The notes: generated by a model not told the origin, from the letters alone. Shown: positions 1 to 12,600, counted from the stretch's first letter. The stretch: DNA of 64,000 bases from Styela clava (GCF_964204865.1 NC_135258.1:7307001-7371000), one strand, 5' to 3'. Program-made: numbers and translations.

Positions 1-446
1 GTCTGCATTTGAAGAAATGCTGTGGAACGCCGGGATTTCGATACCAAAGGGTTAACTGCAGGGTAGGCTTCTAGTCTATGTTGTTTCAATGTTTTCTTCG
101 ACGTAACCGATGTACCAGAAGACGTGCAAGATCAATTTCTTGATCTTCGTTGTGATTCAGTCGCACGTGAACTATTTTGTGAAAAATTACTAGCGCATTT
201 CGGGTGCTCCGTGTATGATTCATATCCACAACTGGCTGAATGAGCCTTGTCAAAAACTTAACCCACGAATTACGCAGTTGGCTACCGGTTTTAATGCCTG
301 TCGGTATTTTGAGAAAAACTGAAGCTTGTTAAACAATATTCAATTTGCCGCTTATTTTATTGATAAGAATAGAAAGATAGGCAGGTCGCGAGATATGTGT
401 AAACCACCAAAGGGGGTCGCGAGTCAAAAAAGGTTGGGAACCACTG
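1..446 (+). mobile_element. 3' end of a decayed autonomous hAT (ZBED/FAM200-type) transposon
   Basis: Positions 94-243 translate to the C-terminal dimerisation region of a hAT transposase of the kind domesticated as ZBED5/FAM200. Recognisable pieces include PEDVQDQFLDLRCDS and CSVYDSYPQLAE, after which a stop codon interrupts the frame. Downstream, 409-446 (GGGTCGCGAGTCAAAAAAGG, then TTGGGAACCACTG) matches the terminal inverted repeat type seen in other hAT copies of this window. The element therefore ends near 446. Its 5' part lies outside the window. Stops and frame breaks show it is inactive. Confidence 0.7.
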
Positions 447-974
447 GGCCCGGCCCTAGACACTCTTTTTCCTACTGGATCGATGCTTTTTAACAACCAT
501 CCTTATTGCGCTGTTTAAATAACACTTGACCACTGTGTTGGTGACAAGACACCTTGATCCAAGACCCCCCTATTCATTTCACATTCCACCACGCTCCCTT
601 CTCTTGAGCTTGCTGATTAATTCAAACGCACATGGGAACAAACCACTTTGTAAAAATATGTATTTAATTCAATAAAAAAAATAGAATGAGAGGCAATATG
701 AACTAATATTTGCATAATTGTTTAAATATAAATAGGCCTACTTTATCATTTTGAAACTACAAACAAAACAAAAATTGTAATATTTATGAAAAATTTTTAA
801 AAGTGAAATTGCAAATGCGCAAAACGTAGCTGTGTAAAAAATGACTCGAGCCATATTCTGAGTATTTTGATGTTCTCTTCCAAACGTCGGTGGTTCGGCT
901 GATACTGAAAAAAATCGTAAATATATTAAAAAAGGCAATCTTAAAGCTGACTGCACATCATTTGAATATTTATT
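447..974. other. Gene-free stretch
   Basis: AT-rich DNA between a transposon end and a SINE fragment. The short minus-strand open frame at 738-956 has no recognisable domain and no convincing splice context. I see no gene here. Confidence 0.5.
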
Positions 975-1085
975 CTGAAAAACTATAAGACGACTTAATC
1001 ATATGGCGAACCACAACTTCGTCTGCTCACCAGTCCACGTCGGGTATGCGATCAGTTACTCAGATATTTATCCATTTCAGATGCA
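975..1085 (-). mobile_element. Fragment of the tRNA-derived SINE family
   Basis: The stretch with CATATGGCGAACCACAACTT and CCAGTCCACGTCGGGTATG matches, in reverse, the central body of the SINE whose best copy is at 61741-62075. Only the body is present. An (AT)n run follows at 1087-1111. Confidence 0.55.
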
Positions 1086-1086
1086 C

Positions 1087-1111
1087 ATATATATATATAT
1101 ATATATATATA
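1087..1111. repeat. (AT)n microsatellite
   Basis: A perfect AT dinucleotide run. It explains the IYIYIY stretches in open frames on both strands, which are not genes. Confidence 0.85.
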
Positions 1112-1341
1112 TTATTCGCTCATTAGCCCGGCTTGGCGCGCCTTTGCTCGCGCAATTTTCCAGGAAACGGAAAAAAGCGCGTACTGCTTTACAATGTGAG
1201 TATGTTACCCCTCCCCATGAATCCGGACGATCAATTCGATTTACTTTGTCCTTTCCTCTCAAAAAATTCATGCCTCTCGTCTACGAATTTCCCATGCTTT
1301 GTCTCGAGATGACGCCGTCGTTTAGCTTCCTTTAATGTAGG

Positions 1342-2214
1342 CCTGCCCCAACCTTTTTTGTCTCGCGGGCCACTTTCACATGACGAAATGCGTTGCGGGC
1401 CGCAAACGTTTGTACGAAAATTTAATACCAGCTAAGTCCTGATTTCGGTATATTTTACATAATACCTAAAAGGCAAGTTTATTAACATTAAATCAATCAA
1501 GTAATTATTTACCGGTTACTGCACAGTGCCGGCAAAATATTCGAATATTAAGTCGAATATTAGAATAGCAGTTTACTATTTGTAAAAATTGAGTGTTATA
1601 TTTGCGTTATAGTTTTATTCATTCATTTTCAGTGGCTATGATACTTTTTCAATGTTTAAATGAGCATAATGTGCGCCAATAACGCGGGAATATCAAGTTT
1701 TAGTGGGCCGTTTTGAAAAATCATCAATACAGGTATTTAATGGAGTAACATTACAAAGATTCCTGGACGAATATGTATACTAATTTGAATATGTAGAAAT
1801 GCCATTAGGTCAATTTTATCAGAATTATTGACGGATGCGCAGTGGCGATATTTCCGAAATCTTATTTAACGCAAACATAACAAAAACACCAACATAAAGG
1901 ACAACGAGTCCCGGAGTCAGTACCAAAGATATTGTTGACTTTTGGCAGGAATAATCACACCAAAATCACGAAACATACTTAAGCATATATAACACAGTAA
2001 AAATTAAAAAGTCTGCTTACAAACTTCATAGGGCGGGCCGCAAAAAACAGTCTGGCGATTTGGGTAGCCTTGCTTTAATGAGCTGCGAGTTAGGACCTCT
2101 AAGAAGCACAATTACACATTGCGGCCTGGTTTCGGCATTTACCTCAATCGAAGTAAACCCAAGTTTCAGATACTTGTCTTCATATGTAAATAATTGCTGT
2201 CGTTTTGCCATGAA
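1342..2214 (-). mobile_element. Internally deleted hAT element with BED-finger transposase remnant
   Basis: One end (1342-1375) reads GCCTGCCCCAACCTTTTTTG followed by TCTCGCGGGCCAC, the terminal style of the window's other hAT elements. At the other end, the minus strand from 2212 encodes MAKRQQLFTYEDKYLKLGFT and a short continuation. This is the start of ZBED/FAM200-type hAT transposases, ahead of the BED zinc finger, where a CxxC is expected but only CVIVLL remains. The catalytic middle is missing and replaced by unrelated AT-rich sequence. The exact outer boundary beyond 2214 is not clear and no target duplication was found. Confidence 0.5.
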
Positions 2215-2744
2215 TGCGGAAAGTTGATTACCACAAACCTGTCTTATCATTTTATGACACATTAGCATGTTCCGTAAGGTCCATTATTATGTAACGAAGT
2301 AAGATTTCTTGAAAGATGTGTCGAATTGAAATGCAATTGCTTTACGTTGCAATACATATTATTGTTCATCTGTACAAAAATTATTGTTGTAGCCAATACG
2401 CCTTTGAGAGTCGGGTTGGGAAGATTCGCCCATCACCTTTCTCTGCATTTCGTTGATCCGTTTGGATTTGACATTTTGTAACGCAATAAAAACGACGTAA
2501 AACTTAATTGCAAGGCCAATTGGTTGGGTGGAGTGCAACTTTCACTTTATTACTCCAATTGGTTAATTATCTCAGTAGTCGTTATATTTCTAAAGATGAA
2601 AGGCGGTCAGGAATGTGGCATTTTATTGTGTACGCCCGCTTTACTCCGAGTGAATACTTAGAAATATGTCGAAGCGCGACACTTTCCAAAGACGAACAAT
2701 AGTCAGCTGTCAAGCTCTCGGTTTGCGTGTGAGTTTGTTTTAAT
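2215..2744. other. Gene-free stretch
   Basis: Non-coding sequence between the hAT remnant and the U1 gene. The plus-strand open frame at 2508-2702 shows no domain and no splice support. Confidence 0.45.
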
Positions 2745-2756
2745 ATTCAGTATTGG

Positions 2757-2920
2757 AAGGGGATAGCGCGAACGCAGTCCCCACTAACAGAAATTACACG
2801 ACCGAGTTATCCACATTTGGGATAATCGCTAGGGTCAACCTGGCCCAAGTGCAATGGCCAAGCCTCGCCTAGGCAGAACCGCCTGCGTGATCGCGGTTGA
2901 CTGCCTCGTCAGGTAAGTAT
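2757..2920 (-). ncRNA. U1 spliceosomal snRNA (copy 1)
   Basis: Read on the minus strand, the RNA begins ATACTTACCTG, the canonical U1 5' end that pairs with 5' splice sites. It continues through the conserved GCGAGGC and CCATTGCAC segment of stem-loop I/II, GCGATT with CCCAAATGTGG of stem-loop III, the Sm site AATTTCTGTTAG, and the terminal stem GTGGGGACTGCGTTCGCGC. Length is 164 nt, the usual size for U1. It is identical over the whole RNA to the copy at 50522-50685. U1 is the RNA of the U1 snRNP that recognises 5' splice sites in the nucleus. The upstream block to about 3030 is shared with copy 2 and contains the proximal sequence element. An intact sequence plus intact promoter suggests a functional gene, but U1 pseudogenes are common. 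Confidence 0.95.
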
Positions 2921-2964
2921 GAGTTGTGCAGCGAATTTGTAGGTCCTAGGGCCAAGCGTTTATG

Positions 2965-2979
2965 CTAACTGTTGTGGTG
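2965..2979 (-). promoter_or_regulatory. Proximal sequence element (PSE) of U1 copy 1
   Basis: On the minus strand CACCACAACAGTTAG begins 59 bases upstream of the U1 start. The same sequence is found at the same distance upstream of U1 copy 2, and CACCACAAnnGnTAG at the same distance upstream of U4. The position and CACC core fit the snRNA promoter PSE bound by SNAPc. Confidence 0.7.
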
Positions 2980-3030
2980 CGAGTCACGAGATGTAATCGA
3001 CGTGTGAGAAATATTATTCTCTTCTTTTAT

Positions 3031-3895
3031 CTTATTCCGGGACTCTCTCGCTTATTCTCTCGACCGTTCTCACACCAGCCGCGCTTGTATTCAGGCCAGC
3101 TTCAAAAAAAAGTTTATGCGCTCGTGCAAGTTTTTTTATGGTGAATTTTATAAAGCAGTACCGCTGACTAAACTGACAAAAATAATCACCGTGGTCGTGC
3201 AATTAAACACTAAAAATACCTAAATGTTATGAAAGCCTATAAGAACCACAAAAACCACGGCCTCGTCTTGTTACTAGTCCATGTTGGGTATTGGATTAGT
3301 TTAGCAAGTTATTCGTTTCCCGCCAGACCGCCGAGCCGCATATTGTAACATTTGTGATCATTTCTAACACAAACCGTAGGAGATCGAACACGGTCATTCA
3401 TGGAACAAATAAACAAGGTTGTCAATATATACCTGAAATTATGTCAATCCAATGAATCCACTACCAAAATTTTCACTAAATTACCACCCACCAGTAGTTA
3501 TTCTAAAATCTAAACATACGGTATATATGACTTACCTTCATTTGATGTGAAATAATTGTCTACCAGATTTATGAGCATTGAGGGCGAGCAATCTGTAGAA
3601 ATAGTGTAAAAATTAGCGATTTATTTTATGATATATTATGAACCATTATTTGTAAATGGACATTTGTACAAAAACGAATTACAAATTAATACATAAATGT
3701 CAGTATAACTTAATTTCTGAAACTCACATAGAATTGTAACATTTCAAACTTTAGTCAGTTCATCGTTTATTCACCATCATAAAAAATAAGTGCATTGAAA
3801 ACTGATACAACAAATGAATATACATACCGATGATGGTATTTATGTGAAGGGACTGCAAATACAGAATTTCATCTTGATATTGAGTTAAGAGTTAA
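3031..3895. other. Intergenic stretch with a SINE fragment and a candidate poly(A) signal
   Basis: Positions about 3225-3325 contain a decayed minus-strand fragment of the SINE family (GGCCTCGTC, then AGTCCATGTTGGGTAT). TTTATT at 3766-3771 reads AATAAA on the minus strand, about 125 bp downstream of the stop codon of the ZU5-death gene, and may be its polyadenylation signal. No gene is seen. Confidence 0.45.
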
Positions 3896-6800
3896 CTATT
3901 CGTGACTGTAGTGTGATCCATATAAATTCAAGTTACCTCGCTTTTTCTGTTTCCATAACTCAAATACTTTAATCATAATATCATGATTAAAATGGAGATG
4001 GGAATCACAAATCATATTTACACGATGGTAGTCCAAACACAACCCATGCTGAGATATTGCAAACATTTTAAATGTAGAGGCGTCAAGGAACCTTTCACAT
4101 ACTTCATGATAAGCATCTTCCATTCTTTCAGGTGATTTTGAACGACAGGCTTCATCTAAATAAGAAGAGTTCATGGAATCAATAATCACTTTCTTATAAA
4201 GAAAATTACTTATCATAATCAAAAATAGTTTTTAGCATGGCTTCGTGGATTACATAGAAATTTGAAGCAGGAGATTTGATATATAAATTGTGTCAGATTG
4301 CATGCTTTTTTAGAATGACTTTCTACCATTTTGTGCAGTGATTATAAAGTCAACTGTGATAATTATGTACCGAAATTCCTTTTGTTTCGGTTTATAATCA
4401 AAGATGTCTAGATCCAACAAACACAGCTGATCATGTTCCCAAGGTACCCTACTTGAAAAAAGTTGAAAATGTATAGTTCCATAAAGAAATAAACTAAATG
4501 TTTCTACTCACTTTGTCTAGGAATATTTAAGTGGGCTTTTACCAATAACTCTTCTTTAGCATTCAAAACTGAGTAGTCAATCAGGATGGTATTGCACATG
4601 CTTTCATGCTCTTCCATTCTACGTGCAAAATACTCTGTATGGTAATCTTCAGTGTCGACCGTGAAGTAATGACCCAATAATGGATCAAAAAGAACTCCAG
4701 GTGTGGAGCTGCTAAGTTTGAGACAAATGTTGTCACCCTTCAAACACCGAAAAGAATCTAATTGTGGAAAAACACTGCTCCATCTTTTAAAATTATCAGT
4801 ATATGTTTTTGTAATTATTTGGCTGTCAAATCCGCAAACGGCAGCAAAGTTCATATAATTTTGATGGAATAACATGGTCTTCAATTTGAAAGGTATTCTC
4901 AAACGACCTAATAGTTTTCGCCATATTACCACAACATAGCTAGAAAAATCAGTGACTTCCACTATAATCTTTGAGTCTTTAAAAACAGCAGCCATCTGAG
5001 TATCTCTCCAGTCAATATCATTATGGCTGTTGTGCAAAACAATCAAAGAGTTTTCATGGTGAGGTTCAAGATAACACCAGGTTGGAAGTTCAATGCGAAT
5101 TGGTTTAAGAAATTTGACTTCGGGTTCATTCTGGCTTATACTTGGGGTGATGGAAAAATAATCTTTGAAAAATTTATTTTTCATGATCCTGAGTTCGAAT
5201 TCTAATTTGGTTGGTTTTGTCAATGCTCCAGCAGGAATGTTGATTGTACATCCATCAAAGCATATTCTGCCTCCTCTTGATCCGATCGTTACTGAAAATT
5301 AAAAATTGCATGATGTTAAATTTAAAAGAAATAATTAGTTCATTAAAGCCATTCTTTTTTAAAAAGTGAGTATGTTTTCAAGTTAACTATGGTTTAATCG
5401 GGTAAAACTTCAGAGATAACAAATGTGATCATTTATTCTTAGAGATACCTACAAAACACTGCAATTATACAATATGCTTGTTGTAATCATCGAATAATTA
5501 TTATTTGAAAAAAGCAAAATTGTGTTAAAACGGGAATAATGAATTACTCAGAGATAAAAGTTGATACTTTGACACTTTTTAATGACATTGAAAATTAGTT
5601 TTAAAACTCGAAGAAATACATGGAATTAGGAGCAAAATCATCAACTGAATCTTGAGCTAATACCTATTTCGGTTCGTGCATTAGAGCACAAACAACCACT
5701 TTTATAATCACAAAGAAATGTGAACTATAATTATGGTAGTTCTTTTGGGTGCAAAATAAACACTGTTGAAAAAATAAGATTTTATCATGATTTTTCTGCA
5801 GAATGCAAGTCATGAAATAGTAACATACATGATATTTCATGACTTTAATTTTTATTCTGACCTGTTTCTATTGATCTTGCATATCTCTGACAGATCTTTT
5901 GCTTTAAAATTTGTAGATTCAGTGAATGGAATTTCTATAATAAAATGATCCGTTTAATGTTAATCATTGACATCACACAGTTTTACTTTTCTCTGTACAC
6001 TTCTTAAAATATGAAGTCGTTTGGATAAATAAATTGTGCGCGATTCTGTACTAATTTTTCAAGATAACCCCTAGAAGAGATGAAATCTGTTTGATCATCA
6101 CAAGAAGTGGAATTGATTATGATGGAAATGTCAATCATGCTACTTAGATTTTTGAAAACACAAATATTCATAACGCTCTAAATCAGGGTGGTCCAAGGTT
6201 GTCGGCCTCGCGGTCCACACTGTAATTTTTTTATTGTTCGCAGGCCAGAATAGTGCCAAGAATAGGTAAACAGTGTAATACAAAACAAACACTTTTATTG
6301 TCCAAACACATTGGTCATTATTTGTCATTTATCTATATCTATTTTGCTATATCTACATTTAGTGTAAGATTTCAAAATCTTCATAACGGATAAAGTGAGA
6401 GACATGCAGACATATCAAGCATGCATTGTGGTATTTTTCCTCCCATCCCAAAAATCTGTTTGAATTGGTCAGCTTTCTTTTTAAATTCCTGTTTACAAAA
6501 TAACTTATCAATAACTGCAGATTGATTGTTTACCGAATTTTACCAAATTTGAGATACAGAAGGGTTATTACTAAATTTTCTGACATATAGGCAGCATTCT
6601 TTGTAATACTGTTTAGGCTGGTCGCACAAAAACACCCGGCAGGATTATATTGGTCCGCCATTACATTAATATTTAGTTATCAGGCGAAGCCAACCTAGGC
6701 TAATCGATTCCTCATTCGATTTTTAGTTTTCTATTAAGTCCATTTTGTTAGTATATATATATATTCCCGACCGAAAATATAGAAACCAGTTAACAATTTA

Positions 6801-7786
6801 GACTTGCCAAGCACATCATTCAACTTCGCTAGTTGCCTCAGCTAGCCATAACACTATTTAATTCAGTGACATTAGTGATGTTATGTAACAATATGACAGA
6901 AGATTTTTATGACGAAACACCAAATGCGATTTCTTGTTTACCACTGCCCACGTGCGACGCGGGCCACAAAAAATTAATCGGCGGGCCACATGTGGCCCGC
7001 GGGCCTGGGTTTGGACCACACTGCTCTAAATGTTCGATATTTTTCACTTTCAAATACCTCGCATAGACTGCAATCTTTTAGATAACAATGATATACCGGT
7101 ATTTTCAAATATACTTGCAATATTGAATCGACCAACATGCTAGTGAATGTAGACACCAAACAAGGACTCACCGTTGAAGTATGCGGAAGAATAGATGAAC
7201 TGCCTTGCAATCGAATAAAGCTGGTCTGTCCAAATAGCTTTGTTAAAATTTTAATTTTGTGACAAAGATATGGTGTGTCATTAGCAATGTCCGTTACGTT
7301 GCACTTCAATATGATGCCTTTATGTCTGAAACTGTTGTAGCCTTTTCCATACAAGAAACAGTGCACTACCGTTGCAGTGGATGTAGACACCAAACAAGGA
7401 CTCACCGTTGAAGTATGCGGAAGAATAGATGAACTGCCTTGCAATCGAATAAAGCTGGTCTGTCCAAATAGCTTTGTTAAAATTTTAATTTTGTGACAAA
7501 GATATGGTGTGTCATTAGCAATGTCCGTTACGTTGCACTTCAATATGATGCCTTTATGTCTGAAACTGTTGTAGCCTTTTCCATACAAGAAACAGTGCAC
7601 TACCGTTGCAGCAAGAGTTTGGAAACTGACTCCAGGCAAACAAGATTTAGTTGTTGCATAGTTATCTCGATATGGAGATGTAATGATATCTTTCTCTGGA
7701 TGCCAGAATGCTTTTGATCTAATAAAATCATCTTCATTGTTTACATTTGAAATACTTCGAAAAATATTTTGTAGCTTGCTAGTCAT
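3896..7786 (-). CDS. ZU5-(UPA)-death-like domain protein, novel
   Basis: Hand-built model: exon 1 7406-7786 (or down to 7172), exon 2 5862-5934, exon 3 4512-5291, exon 4 3896-4155. All junctions are GT-AG and in phase. The protein has 497 codons including the stop, or 575 if a repeated block in exon 1 is kept. An in-frame stop lies just upstream of the start ATG. Exon 1 (about residues 1-127) has no domain I recognise. From residue about 152, TVTIGSRGGRICFDGCTINI followed by PAGAL and ending FSSYVVV is a ZU5 domain. The beta-rich stretch up to about 405 is placed like the UPA domain of UNC5, PIDD and ankyrins. Residues about 415-485 form a death-like helical domain (FKMFAISQHGLCLDYHRVN, then FELWKQKKRGN). 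Family knowledge points to an intracellular adaptor or receptor tail in death or NF-kB-type signalling; this is inference. No signal peptide or membrane segment was seen. The neighbouring upstream gene carries two domains of the same type. Confidence 0.75.
6184..7023. mobile_element. Non-autonomous hAT element, 840 bp
   Basis: The ends are CAGGGTGGTCCAAGG and GTTTGGACCACACTG, imperfect inverted repeats. They are flanked by a perfect 8-bp target duplication CTCTAAAT at 6176-6183 and 7024-7031, which is the hAT hallmark. No transposase is encoded. The element lies in intron 1 of the ZU5-death gene. Confidence 0.92.
7147..7611 (-). repeat. Recent in-frame tandem duplication, unit 234 bp, in coding exon 1
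   Basis: Blocks 7147-7377 and 7381-7611 are identical by eye over 231 bp and separated by 3 bp. The unit is 78 codons, so the reading frame is kept. Each copy contains the same splice donor (ACG followed by GTGAGT), at 7171 and 7405. Both donors would join in phase to exon 2. The duplicated segment either encodes a 78-residue repeat or offers two alternative donors. An assembly artefact cannot be excluded. Confidence 0.9.
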
Positions 7787-9689
7787 TTTGAACTAATATT
7801 AAAATCTAGAATCTAAATAGATAATAAAACCAAATTAGGCAAAAATGTTAATGACACATTTTTTTGAAATTACTGAACCCTAAATATTGTGAAAATGGCG
7901 GAAAAATTCATTCTAGTTGGATAAAGTTACAAAGTACGAATTAGATTTTTAAAAAATGACAGTAACATCAATGTTATGTATATATATGATTTTTCTTGTT
8001 CAATCATAGATCAAATTAATTGACACACAAAGAAAAAGGTTACTGAAATAAATACCAGAAAATTTATATGGATAAATTTCATCAAGCTGGCCTAAAATTC
8101 CAATAAAATGCATTTTTGAAGAAAGCCAAATATGTAGTCACATTTTAAATAGTGTTCTGCCAAAATAAATTTTTCAAATGCCACCAATGTAACTATAATA
8201 TGAGGTGAGCAATGTAATTTGTCTAACATTATCCTTGTAATTTAGTAATATTGGGTAAAGCCTTTCTCAGTTTTTTAAAATATTCTCTTTTATGAATTAT
8301 AGGTTCATAAAATATGCATCAGATATATAAATACAAACAAACTAACTTCGATAAAATTCATTATGAATATTCTTCAAAATTTAAATACATTATTAGTTTC
8401 AAAAGAGTCAATTCTTAATTTTTAATCTCCAAGCTTCAATTCAAAGTTTCAGTTATTAAAAATCAGTAAATAAACTTCAATATGAAATTAAACTCACAAT
8501 ACAGAAATGCTGAATTAAAAACAAAACTCAATAAAGTTCATGCATTATACCAGTAAATGCACAATGGAAAAGCAGTTGTAGTTATTTTATTGTCGAAAAT
8601 ATCAATTTGTTGAAACGATGGTAGGAGGTTAGGTAAATTCTGGGTATGAATTGATCATAGCAGGATCACTTCCACTCACTCCAAAATTAGGGAGATCGAT
8701 CTCTAAGCGAGGTTACGGGTGACCATGGAAAGTGCTGCTAAGACTATAAAGAATTAGTGTAGAATTGCATGTATCAAATACCAATTGATTGGAGAAAAAT
8801 TAAACTAAAAGTACAGTACTTGCAGGTTAAATGGCGATACAGTGTGAACCCAAATTCCTTTTTATTACAAAATCTTCATTTCATTATTCTTATTTCTACC
8901 CATTTTGACTCATACAATCTATTTTTATGGGGGCGACTAAATAGTTGAGACCATGATCACAGATAGGAGATTTTGTACTCAATTCTCAGATCTGGTTATA
9001 AACAATGGTGTATTTAAGTACAATGCCACATACAGATTGTGAAAATTTATTCGGACAATAAAAGACCTTAGCGGATTTCTACCTCTAAGTGGTTAACGTG
9101 TACAAAGCTCTGTTTAAATTTAGTCAACGAATAAAAACTTCAATGGATCTTTAATTAATAATAATAATAAAAGGCACAATCATTTCTATCAAAAATTAAG
9201 AAAAGTCATAAATTCTATACAGATGACACATTCAAAATGTGTGCTTTAATAACAACAGTTACACTCCCCCCTCCCCCCAAAAAATCTGCATATTTTAAGC
9301 ACAAATATAATAAAATTCAGCAGTGTTAAATAATACACATTTGAAGCGTACTATCATTAAAAAGAGAGATAGAGTAAATGACGAGCTGAATTCTCAGAAC
9401 AACAGTTAGATTTGGAACTCGAATTATTAGTAAAATTTAATTGAGAAGATGTCTTATATAAGAGACAATGCAATCCAGATTTGTAAATATATAAATAAGA
9501 ATGGCACTGATGCCATTAGGTATAGAATGTAATCAGCTTTAGGAATTACATTACTTAAATATGAATTGAAGCAATTTTGAGATCATTAATACAAATTCAA
9601 AATGGTAGGACTTAAATTTATTGTCAATGGGAATGAAAAAAAAAACAAGAACTTCCATCCTAGTCCATCACCCATATTAGATTTTTTCA
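7787..9689. other. Intergenic stretch between the two death-domain genes
   Basis: About 1.9 kb of AT-rich DNA without a supported exon. TTTATT at 9617-9622 (AATAAA on the minus strand) lies about 70 bp downstream of the stop codon of the upstream gene and is a good candidate poly(A) signal. On the minus strand an acceptor-like TTTTAATATTAG lies just upstream of the ZU5 gene's start codon, so a 5' UTR intron or trans-splice site there is possible. Confidence 0.45.
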
Positions 9690-12600
9690 TTAATATTTGT
9701 TTTTGATCTTGATGATATCATCTGGAGTAGCACCTAAAATATAATATGTTTAAATTACATTACAACAAAGCATAATATGCTCTGCTGGTAACAATAAAGA
9801 ATGAATATTGATATTATAACTCCAGGAAATTTAAATAAATAGCAGGTTTCAGCATACATATATGATAATACAATCATGCTTGTTAGCACTCAAATATTGG
9901 ACTTGATTTAAATCAGCTACACCAAGCAAAATAAATAAATATGACATTTTTCTTTCTTTACCTCCAAAATAATTGAAAAAATGAGGGGACTTTCAGTATT
10001 TTCAGTTTTTTTCCCAAAAACTTGACTTATGTGGAACTCACCACTCCACAGTTGTTTACCCCGACTGCTTCAAGTCTCGTTTGCTCAATTGTTATTTACT
10101 ATTGCGCAATCCCACACTATAATTCTTTATAATGTCAATTGCTCTCGGCATTTTAAAAGTCGCCCATAGATTTGCTCAGGGATCAACCTGTTTTAAATCT
10201 GAGTAAGTTCTCGTGAACTTGCTTTGAGCAAATATACCTAAAAAAATTCATTAATAATACCACTTACCTTTGTTGTTTTGCTTCCAAATTAGCAACATTT
10301 TCATCATTTGATCATGGGTGCTTGTTGGGTGATCTGCCACAACCCCAATGACGACAGCAGAGTCCAGCCTCAATCCATTCGAATCACGAGCAAACTGTTT
10401 GAATTCTCCAATACTCGCAAATGCCGGTATAATCTCATTTTGAAATACATCATTAAAACCTGTTTTAGATGTTCCTTAAGAAAACATAGTTTTTGTGAAT
10501 AACCCTTATGCTGCTATTGTACAAGCGTTTATAGCAGTGCTTTTCAATCTTCTCCATAGAGTGAAACATCACCGAGGTTTGAGAACTCCCTGTGCAATAC
10601 TGCAATTGTCTTATGTAAAAAAGTATTGTTCGCTTAATAAAATTGTATAAACTATTAATATATATGAAAAAAAACCTAATACTGGCAAAACAAAATTATC
10701 TTTAACATATACCAAGTTTAATAATATTAGCAAAATTGATATTGATAAGGTTTTTGATAATATTTAAACTTTAAATATATCATAATATAGACTCTTTATG
10801 GGAACCTTTTGAACCCGGGACTGTATTGGCGGAATCCTAGGGTGCTCGAAACTCTGGTTAAAAACAACTGGTTAAGAGCAACAAGTCATCTAGAATTTGG
10901 ACTTTTTCGACTTTTTTGTGAAGGAAATATTCCCTTTGTGATTTTCTTTCTTTTTTATTTTTATCAATGCGTCTTTCATGACGAATGTAATGGTACAGAA
11001 TTGCAGTTAAACCTTTGTGCATATGACATATATATATAATTTATGAAAGAGCAGTTACAAAGAAAAAAAATATTGAAATCATTTTTCACAAATACCTTCG
11101 GCTCCACCAGGGATAGGTAGACTGGGATTCGCACCACTGTTGTTGGGAGCTTGTGGATCTTCATGTGAACAAAAAGATGAGCTAAGTGTTTTATATTTAT
11201 TAAATATATATGTGTGTGTTATAAATGAGCAGACACAAAGAAAAATTATTAAAATCATTTTTCACAAATACCTTCGGCTCCACCAGGGGTGGGATGACTG
11301 CGATCTACCCCACTCTTGTTGGAAACTTGCGGATTCTCAGCTGAAAAATAAAACGATGAGCAAGTGTTTTATATTTGTTTTTTCTTTTGAGTTCGCAGCT
11401 AAAAAATAAAAAGATGGGGAAGTGTTTTATATTTGTGTGTATGTATAGTTTTTTTGATGTATAACCCGTGTATGAATTACCAAATATGTTACCGAATTCT
11501 ACAGGATGAGGATGAAAAATTAAGTATTCCTTGTCTATGGTTTTTATAGCACTTACAATGAATAGTGTAAATTATCAAGACACATATTTTGAACTATTCA
11601 AATAATATGCACAAATTTGGATTGAATTGAATAATATAAATAGCATTATTGACTGAATTTCAATCAAATCTGAATATTTTTAAAACTTATTCAATATGAC
11701 ATAATACTTGATATAATCATACTTATTCAATACATCGTACAAAAAATTATATACTTACTACAAGTATATGAAGATAAATAGGCATCCGTTATGTTACGTA
11801 TTCTTTCACATGTAGCTCGATCTTAAAGGTAATACAAAAACAAACTGATATGATATTGCAATGCAAACTTGATATGAAAAACTCATAAGAAGGCTCTACC
11901 ATATGGCAAACAACAATCCTTCATCCAGTTACTAATTCAGATCAGGAATGCAAGTAGATAACCAAACAGTTATCTATAATGGCTCTAGATGCATAGTGGC
12001 AAATTAAGGATATATTTGTGTTATGTCTTTTATGCAATGTTTTGCAACATGACCAATTTAAACATTCCAGCTCGCAGAAAAAGGGAAATATTCGTTCTGC
12101 ACGACTTCCAACATTTTTTAGAGTTCCTATTTTATTATGTTACCATAGGACACATAAACATACAATAACTTTTTGACCTAACTTAGGTCAGTTCTCCAAA
12201 TTTGTATAGTACCTTTATTTTTTTGCTTCCAGAACAGAAGGACAGAAAACTTGAATTCTTTAATGTCTTTCGGATTGTTTTCAAATAAATCAGAAAGATC
12301 TATGTCATCAATATTCAATCCATTGCTAGCTCTTGCATATTTTTTAAATTCTGTTGTACCTGCAAATCTTGGAATGATTTCTTTTTGGAAGACATCTTCA
12401 ATTCTTTCGTTTTCATCTGGATAAATACCATTTTATGAAACAGTAATTTTCTGCTTTACACAGAAGGATCAATACGTTTTTTCTTATTCATTTATTTTTA
12501 GCCCTCATTCTCTCTGAACCAGGCCATGTACAAGCATTTATTGATATTTAACAATATTTAAGGAGATACTATTTTTGGTACGAAATCTTGGTTCGGCATT

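Noticed and set aside
1003..1335. 110-codon plus-strand open frame
   Set aside because: It crosses an (AT)n microsatellite and a SINE fragment and encodes no recognisable domain.
2026..2268. 80-codon minus-strand frame as a host gene
   Set aside because: It is the decayed N-terminus of a hAT/ZBED transposase without its zinc finger or downstream domains.
6974..7171. Continuation of exon 1 of the ZU5 gene to a stop at 6974
   Set aside because: The reading runs through a GTGAGT donor into AT-rich intron and then into the end of a hAT element (RPAGHMWPAD); splicing at the donor gives a clean in-phase join to exon 2.
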